From Monoraphidium neglectum (taxonomy: Eukaryota; Chlorophyta; Chlorophyceae; Sphaeropleales; Selenastraceae): a DNA stretch of 11,657 bases. Where the stretch lies: positions 1-11,657 of the forward strand of contig NW_014012996.1 of NCBI RefSeq assembly GCF_000611645.1, read 5' to 3'. Below the pieces are notes generated by a model, which ran no database searches, had not been told where the DNA came from, and saw nothing but the letters and a program-made list of their open reading frames with translations. The position numbers and the translations under genes were made by a program. This document shows, piece by piece, positions 1 through 8,900 of this stretch (the first letter of the stretch is position 1; each line of letters begins with the position of its first letter).

Positions 1-2162
1 GGCCCGCGCGGCGGCTCGGGGCCGGCCGGCGCCGGCGCCGCCGCGCCCGGCCCTCGGGAGCGCCGCCGCGCCTGCAGCACGCGCCGCCCTGCCTGACCGG
101 CTCTGGGGGTCCCCGCCGCCAGGCGGTCGACCGCAGCCTCCGATGGCATCACCGCACCGCTGGCAGCCGCGCCGCCTGACATCGCCCCTGCCCCGGCGCC
201 GCCCCTCAAGCGCCGGCGCTGCGCGGGCGCGCCGCCCGCCTCGTCCCCGCCGCCGCAGCCACGGCCCGCCTCCTGCGCCCGCAGCTGCTCGTGGCTGCGG
301 CCGTGCTCCCGCGGCGCGAAGCAGTACACGCCCTCGCTCGAGTAGCTGGCAAGAAGCCGGCGCCCTGACGCGTCGTATGACACGCCGGTGACCGGATAGT
401 TGCGCAACCCCACATCCTGTGGCAGCGGGTGCGCGGCGGCGCGGCGGATGCGCTCGGGCACGAGGCAGGCCACCCACTGCGGCTGGCCGCCACCCGGCGT
501 GAGCAGGCCCTGGCCGGGCCGCTGCAGCCTGCGGACGTCGTAGATGCGCACTGCGGATCGGCGACGGCGGGGCGCAGGCGATGCATAGGGGTGAATCAGG
601 GCGTGGCGTGAGTTGCTGCGGCCGGGGCGGCGCGCTGGGCTTGGCATCTTACCGTGACGGCTGCACCCCACACAAGGCACGGCCGGTCTGCCTTACAAAA
701 CCAGGCAACAAGCAGGCCACCACTGCTTATCAACCAGAAACCGGCAAACGCCGCATTGTGCACCATACGACTAAGGTCCAGATCCAAAACCAGTGTGAGC
801 ACCTGCCCATGCATGGCCCGCAGACCGCCCAGGCGCCCACCCAAAGGGTCGTTGCCCCCTGTGGCGAAGTAGTGCGGCTGCATTGGGTCCACCGACACGC
901 TGTTGAGCAACACGCGGCCCCCGCGCGCGGGCCCCTCTGACCGCTGGTCCACTGGGCGGATTGGACGAAAGGGCGGCGGGAAACGGGGACGCGGCGTTTG
1001 TTAGAGGAGGGGGGGGTGCATGGCCGCAGCGCCGGCAAAGCATGCATGTCAAGACCGCACGCGGCGAACGAGCGATTGAGGCAGTGCCGAGGGCTCTTGC
1101 TGCTGTGGCAGGGTCGGCCGTGGGGGGCATGGGGGCTGACGGGCCCGGCTCACCAATCAGGGAGCGCAGCTCCTGCAGCTGCCCGGTGGGCGCCTGCGGC
1201 TGGCGCAGGTCAAATAGCCGCACGCCCCCGTCGTCGGCGCCTGCAGGGAGGGGGCGGCAGCGGGCGCGGTGGTGCCGCGGGTGCTCCGCGCCCTTCAAAT
1301 GGCATTGCCGCGTCGGAGGCAGGGTGGGCTGGGGCAGGCATAAGGCGAGTCCCCAGCTGGGAACAATGAGCCGGTGCCAGGATCGGCCCTCTCAGATTGA
1401 GGGCCCGCAGCCGCGGCGGGGCGCGCAGGCGCGCACCGCTCAGGAAGACGGAGCCGTCGACGGCCGCGAGGCACCGCACGCGCGCCTCGTGGCAGCTGAA
1501 CGGCTTGATGGCGCCGCGCTCGAGGTTGATGACGCGGACCTGTGCAGCAGGGGTCGCGGCGACAGCCGTGTTGAGCGCATGGGCGCGCGCTGGCGTCCCG
1601 CCTGCGGATGGGCGTGCAGCTGCTGCGCTTGCAGAGTTGGGGCTGCTCGGGGGATGCATGCTTGAGCCACTGGCAGGTAACGCAGGCTGCCGCGTGGCGG
1701 AGTTGCGTGCACCTGTTTGTCGCCGCCCCCGGTCAGCAGCGTTGCCCCACGGGTCCCCGGGAGATACTGGAGGGCCATGATGGACGCCGTATGGCCCTGT
1801 GATTGCAGCGCTGCTCCATGGTGAGAGCTTTGAAATGGCCAGCAGCAGCGCAAGCACAAGAGCAGCGCGGCGTGACTGTGCGCGAACACTGCAGCAGTAC
1901 GCACCGGGTCGAAGCTCCGCAGCAGGCGTCCTGAAACGTTATACACGTGAAGAGCACAATCGTCCCCTGCCGAAGCCATGTAAGAGCCGCTGCAATCCCA
2001 CGCGACGTCAGTGATTGAGGTGGCTCCACCCTGGTCCAAGCAGCGTTCAAGCTGGAGCTTCCGCACGAGGCTCTCCGAGCTGGTGCCCCAGGTAGGCTCC
2101 GACCTGCCCGAGCGGCGCCCCAGGGGCACGCCTAATTCCCGCTGGAGCAGAAGGGCGTCCAT
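1..2162 (-). CDS. DCAF6/ASG2-like WD40 repeat protein (partial, 6 exons, C-terminus outside window)
   Basis: Exons on the minus strand, in order: 2162-1905, 1796-1713, 1539-1437, 1240-1154, 951-841, 550-1 (open to the edge). All introns are GT-AG and phases agree, giving at least 397 residues. The ATG at 2162 sits in a strong context (CCGCCATGG). Residues 31-40 (SLVRKLQLER) resemble the segment before the first WD repeat in plant ASG2. WD-type blades follow: DVAWDCSGSYMASAGDD (52-68), GHTASIMALQYLPG (87-100), CHEARVRCLAAVDG (130-143), HYFATGGNDPLVRIYDVR (204-221), VTGVSYDASGRRLLASYSS (268-286). LFDLR (157-161) and IYDVR (217-221) match the DWD/WDxR signature of DDB1-CUL4 substrate receptors. 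The family call rests on blade order and spacing recalled for DCAF6/ASG2; a CRL4 receptor role is inferred. After about residue 300 the chain is Gly/Ala/Arg-rich. Any TPR region or later blades would lie outside the window. The acceptor at 952 was preferred over one at 938, which also keeps frame, because it preserves the RSLIVDQRS block. Confidence 0.85.
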
Positions 2163-2217
2163 GGCGGGTCAACCCGACATAAGTGGAGTGAAACCAAGCA
2201 TTTGGATTCGCGAATGC

Positions 2218-2229
2218 AATTATATATAT
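2218..2229 (-). promoter_or_regulatory. TATA-like element upstream of the WD40 gene
   Basis: An alternating AT stretch (ATTATATATAT on the plus strand) lies about 60 bp upstream of the WD40 start codon in otherwise GC-richer DNA. At usual TATA spacing this would give a 5' UTR of roughly 30-40 nt. The role is inferred from position and composition only. The stretch is nearly symmetric and does not by itself set a direction. Confidence 0.35.
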
Positions 2230-2309
2230 GTTCGCCATAACAACGGCATTTTACGGGTGAGTGATCTGGTCTTTAGACCGAAGCTGCCGGCACGCCTTGG
2301 CGTTGCAGC

Positions 2310-2340
2310 GGTGAGAGAGCCATGTTACTGGTGAGAGAGC
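2310..2340. repeat. 11-bp direct repeat, 20-bp period
   Basis: GGTGAGAGAGC occurs at 2310-2320 and again at 2330-2340, separated by 9 bp. It lies about 150 bp upstream of the WD40 start codon. It could be a small tandem duplication or a repeated binding site; nothing decides between these. Confidence 0.6.
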
Positions 2341-2956
2341 TGCCTGAAGTTCGGATAGCGGCTTGAGTAGACCAGCCACGCACATCGTGCGCCCAGAGCC
2401 ACCAATCATCAGGCGGCCTGTTGTCCAATTTGCAAAGAGCATAGCAAGGTCCCCCGCTGACCGCTCGGCGGTGTTGCGAGGAGTGACACGATTAACAGCT
2501 ATGAAACACATCGCTCTGAACCTTGTTGCGTTGGTGGCATTGCTGGAAAACTGCAGTCCATGTGATCGGAGTCAGCGGGATTTTGTCGCACTGCCAGTGT
2601 TGGAGAGTCGTCGTGTCAGTCGGCCTGAGCTTGCACAGGAGCCGGGCCCGCAGGGCCCACCAGCCACCACGTGCGGCAGTAGCACTTCTCGGAGTAAGAA
2701 GTCAGATTAGGCACATCCCAACAGCATGTTGGCGATGCAGCCAAAGCGCTGCGATTCAAAACAGACGCAGACGCTTCGCAACGGCCGACGCAGACGACAG
2801 ACAGCACAGCGCGTTGGCGGGCTTGAGCGCGTAGTCAGGTGTCTTTGCATCCTTTGATGTCTCTCTAAATATATGTTGACAAGTTCCTAGGGTACATCGG
2901 GTCTGTTTCCATCAATCAGCACCCAAACCATCATCACTTGCAACCAGTCGATCGGA

Positions 2957-3050
2957 CACCCACGCTCACACACACACACATATCAACACGCACACATGCG
3001 TGAGCGCGTGCGCGCATGCATGCACGCACACGCACTGATCACATGCACAT
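2957..3050. repeat. CA/CG-rich alternating purine-pyrimidine block
   Basis: A CA run near 2966-2980 leads into mixed CACG, TGCG and CGCGCATGCATGCACGCA sequence. Almost every step alternates purine and pyrimidine, a composition able to adopt Z-DNA. It is the intergenic counterpart of the tracts in the aminopeptidase introns. Confidence 0.75.
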
Positions 3051-3107
3051 CATGTCGCACAAGCTTACAATTACTGGCACAACGGAGCTGCGCGCCGCTC
3101 AAAGCAT

Positions 3108-3270
3108 GCCTTTCAACCCCTCGCCCAGGGCTGTGACGCGCTTCAGCTCACCTGAGCACGGCAGAAAGTGATCCATGTGAGCCCCGGTCGGCATATTTCC
3201 TGTACCTTTGAATTTTGATATCTCGTCCCATGCAGCCTTTTCACCCTCAAGTTGCTTTGCAACCGAACGC
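3108..3270 (-). other. Exon-like orphan segment, unrecognised
   Basis: The minus strand is open from an ATG at 3341 down to a TGA at 3099, encoding 80 residues. The inner part, QLEGEKAAWDEISKFKG and onward, looks protein-like (charged, with a Trp). Its codons are much AT-richer than those of the neighbouring genes (GAA, AAA, ATA, TCA, GGT). It is flanked by a plausible acceptor (GGTTGCAAAG ahead of CAACTT) and a good donor (TGCTCAG followed by GTGAGC). I do not recognise the family. It could be an exon of an unseen minus-strand gene, a gene relic or chance. Confidence 0.25.
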
Positions 3271-3564
3271 AAGTGGCAGCGGTGCGGGCGGCGGTGCGCG
3301 CGAGCGCCGGCGGGGCCGATGTGAATAGCGGCAGCAGGCATCGATTCTACCTTCTCAACCTTCTAGGTTTTGAAAACAGCTTTAACATGGCTTGCTAGAC
3401 ACTCCGGCCCACGGCGGCCTCGTTCCAGCCCGAGTCTGCGTGGTTGGGCGTGAGGGCTCTGCGAGTCCCTCCCGCTCTGCCCACGCATACCAGGGCTGCG
3501 AGGCTTCCAAGGGGCCGCGGGTTTCGGCGGAGGAGGAAGGAGGCTCGGAAGGGGGCAGCCAGAC

Positions 3565-4950
3565 ATGGTGGTGCCCTGTCCCATGGCCAAGGGCCTGGGG
3601 CCGGTGTTTGAGAAGAAGGTGGCGGACAAGGAGGCGGTTGGCGAGCCCGTCGCGGCGCTGCTGGTGAGGCGGGGAAGCTATGCACGAGGTCGACCGTGGT
3701 GGCTTCGCGGCCCTAAGCCTTTTCCTGACCTGTCTGCTCGCTGTTTTACGTTGTGCAGGACCCGTCGGGCGACATCCCGGAGGACTCTGCGCTGCTGGCG
3801 CTGCTCGCCAACGTTCTCGACACGGTGGTGGATGCCAACGAGCATGCGTACCAGCAGGTGCGACGCCTCTATGGGGAGCTGCTGCATCGGGTCCTAGATA
3901 CATGATACATATGCAGTCAGATTGCAAGGGGAGCCCTTGGTTGCGCGGGCCTGGTATTCTGCGTGTGCAGACATGCATGCGCGTGTTGCTGCGCTGCCCC
4001 CTCGATGCACGTGTGCACGAGCGTGTGTGTCAACGCTGGAGGGCCGCAAGCCTGGCACGCCTGTGGTTGCCAAACCAACCCTTGTTCCCCGCCACGCCTA
4101 CAGCAAGAAACCAACCCTCCTACATGAACCTGAACACCCCGCAGGACGCCGACCCTGCGCTGGTGCCCAGCCTGACGGTTTTCCACGGCCTCCGCGCGCC
4201 GCCGATCGGCGTCGAGGCGTACCTTGTGCGCATCGCCAAGTACGCCAAGTGCAGCCCCGCGTGCTTCGTGCAGGCGGTTGCGCTGATCTTTCGCCTGGCC
4301 AAGCGCGACGCGGCGTACCAGCTGACGAGCCTCAACGTGCACCGGCTCGTGCTGACCGGGGTGCTGCTGTCGGCCAAGTTCCTCGACGACCACTACTACA
4401 ACAACGCCTTTTACGCGAAGGTCGGCGGCGTCAGCACAGGGGAGCTGAACCGCCTGGAGGTCGAGATGCTGCAGCTGCTGGGCTTCCGGCTGCTCGTGCC
4501 GCGCGAGGAGCTGGAGCAGTTGCTGGCGGACGCGCAGGTGCGGGGGCCCGCGGGCTGGGGGCGGCGCGCGGGCGCTGCGTGGCTGCGGGCGGGCGCGGCC
4601 AGGTGGGGGCGCGGCGCCTGGTGGTGGGCGGCTTGACCTGCCAGCTGCTCATGGCGGTAAGGGCCAGTGTTTCTTTCTGGGTACCACCGTGATCAGCTGC
4701 TGGGGCTTGTGATATCATTTTACTTCTTGTGTCATCAGTCAGCTCTGCAGCTCTGTCGGTCGACCCCTTTTTTGGCGATTCGTCCCCGCAGGCCGGCTGC
4801 CTCGCCGGGCAGGTGGTGGCGCGCTGGCGGTGCGGCCGCAAGCGCAGGAGCATGGGCCCGGACGACGGCACCGCCCTGTCTGACGCGGGTTCCCGCCGCA
4901 ACAGTATGGAGGTCGCGCCGCAAAGGCGGTTTGGGCGCGTCATGGCGTAG
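3565..4950 (+). CDS. PHO80-like / U-type (P-type) cyclin, 4 exons, complete
   Basis: Exons 3565-3663, 3759-3857, 4145-4537 and 4792-4950 (TAG) join in phase 0 through GT-AG introns, giving about 249 residues, a usual family length. The cyclin box lies in exon 3: TVFHGLRAPPIGVEAYLVRI (77-96), KYAKCSPACFV (98-108), SLNVHRLVLTGVLLSAKFLDD (128-148), YYNNAFYAKVGGVSTGELNR (150-169), LEVEMLQLLGF (170-180). This block order is diagnostic for plant U/P-type cyclins, which bind CDKs (Cdc2/PHO85-like) and link nutrient status to cell division. Of the five residues usually conserved in cyclin boxes, Arg95, Leu134, Lys144 and Glu173 are present, but the Asp of the usual YLDR is Phe115. The tail (198-249) is basic (GRKRRS, a possible nuclear signal) and otherwise unlike known domains. 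A second in-frame ATG at 3583 could also start translation. Retention of intron 2 would add 15 codons and then stop. Confidence 0.92.
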
Positions 4951-5007
4951 GCGGGCGCTTGCCGCCGCCGCGCCCGTTTTGTCCTTCCCGATGTTCGGGG
5001 TTTTGGT

Positions 5008-5012
5008 TGTAA
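5008..5012 (+). terminator. TGTAA polyadenylation signal of the cyclin gene
   Basis: TGTAA, the usual chlorophyte nuclear polyadenylation motif, begins 58 nt after the cyclin TAG. Cleavage would be expected some 10-20 nt further on. It is the only TGTAA noticed in the 3' region just after this stop. Confidence 0.7.
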
Positions 5013-5978
5013 CAACAAAGCTCTCCTGCATTACTCTGCCCTTGTATTGAGTGTGTAGCGGCGGCGGCAGCTGTCATGATGGGGCAACAGGACAGGGATT
5101 GCCCGGCAATGTGCCTACTGTGCCTTTCCTAATGTGTCATGAATGTGCAGTGCATGGCCGGCATTGTAGGTAAGTGGTGAGCTGGCAGCAAGCGCAATCG
5201 ATTACTGTGCAGTACGTTCCACTGTACACAGTGAGCATGAGCAGTGCAATTGTAGCAGCTCCATCATCGTGACATGGGTTCAAGTACAGTTTTCCTGCTG
5301 CATGTACTCAGCAGATGGGTCACTGAAGCATGGGGGCAGGAAGGACCCAGCCCCGGACCTCACATGTCCCTGCACTGCCAGCCACCACTGACAGGCTGCA
5401 ATGGTGACGCAGTTTCCAACCCCGCACGCATGCTGCATCCCGCACATTGACTTTTACTTGAACTCTCACGATAGGACGTGCTCATAGCTCGTGAGGTGGC
5501 TGCAGGTTGTGGCGCACCAAACATGCTGGCCAGCTCGGTCCTCCGCGCAGGTGGATTCAAGTAAGCAAATAGAGGTTGAATTGTACTTATTTGTATAGCT
5601 CGCCTCAATTGAGCCTCGGTCTGATCTTCAGCATTGGATCCGCAGGAGGCTCTCTCTCAAGCTAGCTCCCCAGCTGAGCGGGCTCCTGGGGACTCCATTT
5701 ATTGCTGGGGTGGTTCCTAGCCCATCAGGTGAGCTGTGGGCAGTGTCCATGCGGGCGCGTGTGCTTTCAAGCCCGCCTCATGGAGGCGGCGGGAAGCGTC
5801 CGGGCCGCGCGTCCTCTTGCCACATAGCGTACCCTGAAGGCAACTACGTGCACTACCTGTGATTCATCAACATGCCATGCAAAGCGGCCGCGTACACCCT
5901 TCCCGCGACAACCGCCTGCGCTGCCGCTCTCCCTCCTGAGCAGGCCCAGCAGGCCGTGCCCAGCAGCACGGGCTGGCC
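5013..5978. other. Intergenic region upstream of the aminopeptidase
   Basis: This region runs from the cyclin poly(A) signal to the provisional aminopeptidase start. Most of it is less GC-rich and has no convincing coding content. It should contain the aminopeptidase promoter and 5' UTR, but no clear core element is visible. At 5599-5728 a 43-codon frame without ATG ends at a strong donor (CATCAG then GTGAGC). At 5943 there is a pyrimidine-rich acceptor, consistent with an extra 5' exon and a first intron. Confidence 0.5.
5599..5728 (+). other. Candidate upstream exon of the aminopeptidase gene
   Basis: The frame is open from just after a TAG (5596-5598) to a strong donor at 5729 (GTGAGC), ending in phase 1. 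Joining it to an acceptor at 5943 (CTCTCCCTCCTGAGCAG) leads in frame into the ATG at 5979. The encoded segment is basic and then hydrophobic (RRRLSLKLAPQLSGLLG), compatible with part of a targeting peptide. It has no ATG, so a further exon would be needed, or it may be 5' UTR. Confidence 0.25.
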
Positions 5979-8900
5979 ATGCGCGTCAAAAGCTCGGACG
6001 CCGCAGCGGCAGCGGGCGGCGCATCGGCCCCCACGGCCGTCATCGCCATCAACCCAGTGCCGCTCCCGAAAGAGGTCTGCGACTGTGCCGCGCCCCGCCG
6101 CCCCCCGCCCCGTCGCCCGGCAGACGGCCGTCGGTCGGCGGCCCCATCCTGCGAAACCGGCTTCAATGAAAGCAGGCACGCATCTGCCGGGCCTGACAGG
6201 TTGAGATGCATCGGCATAGAATGCGCGGTGCAATGCAGCAGACGCACCCCGTGCGCTCGCCGCAAACCCCTCGCAGGTCAGCTTCGAGCCGGAGTCGCTG
6301 CCGTCCATCAGCGTCGGCGGCGGCGACGCCGCCGCCTGGAGCGGGGACGTCCTGGTGGTGGCCGTCAGCGAGGATGATCTGGAGGTCAAGGGTGAGCGGT
6401 CTGGGCGCCGACGCGGCCTCAAATCGAAACGCAACCCGCGACAGCTGGCCGCAGCAGGCGCTTGCATGCGGATGCTGGGCTCTTTAGCTATCGCCGCAAG
6501 ACGCGGTCACTTGCACGCCTGTCAGCCCACTGCAAACCGGTCCTCTCTCGGACCCTTGCGACCTCACACCGCCGCCTGTGATTGCGCAGACGAGGTGGCT
6601 TCGGTAAAGGGCGAGGCCCTGGCGGCCCTCGACTCAGCCCTGGGGGGCGTCCTGGCGGAGCTGCTGGCCGCCGGCGGCTTTGAGGGCAAGCAGGGCCAGC
6701 GCACGCGCCCGTTGCGCGTGCTGGGCGCCAAGGCGGCCAACGTGGCGCTGGTCGGGCTGGGGAAGCGGGAACAGGCGGCGGCGGTGGCGGACTGGGGGCA
6801 GAGTCCCTACCAGGTGTGTGCGTGTGTTTGTACGCGCGTCTGTGTGTGTGTGTGTGTGTGTGTGAGTGCGCGCGTGCGGCGCGCAAGAGCAAGCCTGCAC
6901 GGGTGGGGTTTGCACGGTGATGTTTGGTGGGGGCAGCGGGCAGCCAGGCAGCCGTTGCGCGCGCATGTAGCGGTGCTTGTGCTGGGCCGCGCCGCACGGC
7001 AGGCTTGCGGCCGGCTCGTGCTGAGCCTAGACTTCTGCCCTTATGAACACAATTCTCTTTGTGGGAGGGGGGACGTCCCCTCTGTGCAGCGCGCCGCAAC
7101 AAACACTCGCGAGCGCCAACATGTGCATGCGCGTGCACTCGCACCCACGCTTGCACCCATGCAAACACACACTGACACTCACACACATACGTGTTGCATG
7201 ACACACATACACACTCTCGTATTTTACACACATGCACGCACGCATGCACATGCACCGCCTCACCCTCACATACTACCCCACAGGCCCTTGGCAGCAGCAT
7301 CGCAGCCCTCTGCAAGGAGGGCAAGCTAAAGACGGCCGCCCTGGCACTGCTGGCGCCGCCCGCGCAGCCCGCGGCCGCGGTGCAGCGGCTGGCCTCGGGG
7401 GCGCTGCAGGGCGCTTACGAGTCCACGCGGTGGGTCTTGACGGCGTGGTTTTGTTTATTTCATGCCTGGGACTGAAGCAGCTTTGTTACTGAAGCAGCCT
7501 TGGGCACACACGGGCTGGGGCAGGCGTGTCTGCTGGGGTCAAGCAGCGCCACGCCTTGAGGCGTGGGCCTAGGAAGGGCGGCGGAGAGCCGGGGCGCGGG
7601 GTGGCGGGGCTGGATCAAGTGACGGGCGCGTCGGTTTGTGTGCTTAAAATTGGATGGGATGGGGCACTCAAGGAGCAAGCGCGTGCTGCCACACCTGTGC
7701 TTTCCCTTCTCGATAAAGATAGGAAACGATTCGTAAGGAATGAGGCAGAAAGATTACATCATCACGCACCAAACCCGGCATGAGCCCCCCCATAATCATC
7801 CATCAACGCCCCCAGGTTCAAGACCAAGGCGTCCAAGGCCGCGAAGCTGCAGTCCCTCACCCTGCTGGGCCTGGGCGACGCTGACGGCCTCGACGCCGCC
7901 ATCAAGCACGGCGCCGCCACCGCCGTTGGCGCGATCCTCACCCGGTGAGCCGCCCTCGCCCCACGCCCCGCCTGCGGCGCTCGGGGCGGCCGGCTTGCAC
8001 GCTACGCTTTGCGTGCCGCGGCAGCGGGATGTGGTGCGCAGCCGTGCCCCTGTCGCGGTGTGCCCCGCATTGCTGCAGTATCCATCCGCCTGCCTGCCGG
8101 TACCCGCGCCTCGCCTTTCTACGACGTCCACTGCGCGCAGCTGACTCTCTGCCACGCGCATGCACACCAGTGAGATGACAACACCACCCCGGCACAGTCC
8201 CCTCGCCACCATCACCCTGAACGCCCCCCCCCCCACTTCACCACCTGCCCAGCACCTCGCGCCCAACCACCAACTTCCGCATCTCCCCTTGCCCCAACCG
8301 CGCCCGTACCTTCCCCACAGCTACCTTGTTGAGGCGCCCCCCAATGTCTGCACCCCCACGCACCTCGCCGACTGCGCCAAGCACATCGCCGCCCTCGCGC
8401 CAGAGCGGTTCACCCTCCAGGCGCGTCGCGGCGCGCGGGCGACCAAAGCTCCGTTTTTGCATCCTGGCGAGGCGGTTGCGTGAGGGCTTGTGTGATCCTC
8501 TTGCCAGCAGCCCTTGCAACCCAACCCTCTCGGGCCGCCTTCCCATGGCCCTAGCGCTGCAACCACGGGCACGTGTGCACACACGCACATTCGCACGCAT
8601 GCTCTAACTCACATGCAACACATAATGCGACACACACACACTCATACACACGCGCGCACAATGAAAGAGACAGAGAGGGACAGAGATATATGCAAATTCA
8701 ACCCTGCACCCGTACCCCACCCATTGTCCTCCACACAACCATCCACCCCTGCTGCCGTCCCCCCTCCCCCTCCCCGTAGGTCTTGGAGGCCTCTGAGTGT
8801 GCAGAGCTTGGGATGGGCCTCTTCCTGGGTGTGGCGGAGGCCAGCCACGAGCCCGCCAAGTTCATCCACCTGGTGTACAAGCCTGAGGGGGAAGTCAAGA

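Larger units (their letters stand above)
2163..3564. other. Divergent intergenic spacer between the WD40 and cyclin genes
   Basis: This 1.4 kb spacer must hold both promoters. It is less GC-rich than the coding DNA on either side. It contains the TATA-like stretch at 2218-2229, a short direct repeat at 2310-2340, a CA/CG-rich block at 2957-3050 and an exon-like minus-strand segment near 3108-3270. Short open frames in 2250-2830 on both strands show no recognised motif, so none is called as a gene. Confidence 0.6.

Noticed and set aside
143..1857. Several plus-strand open frames over the WD40 gene
   Set aside because: They lie antisense to the spliced WD40 exons and read as Arg/Ala/Pro-rich low complexity.
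2251..2511. Minus-strand 86-codon frame containing GGSGRT, P-loop-like
   Set aside because: The match to a P-loop is loose, no following motif is present, and no splice partners were found.
5853..6467. Minus-strand open frame of about 200 codons over the aminopeptidase 5' region
   Set aside because: It is antisense to the exon at 6277-6391, has no recognisable motif and has the Arg/Ala/Gly bias expected of GC-rich shadow frames.
6488..7324. Long minus-strand open frame of 278 codons
   Set aside because: Antisense to conserved aminopeptidase exons; low-complexity content from GC-rich and CA/TG sequence.
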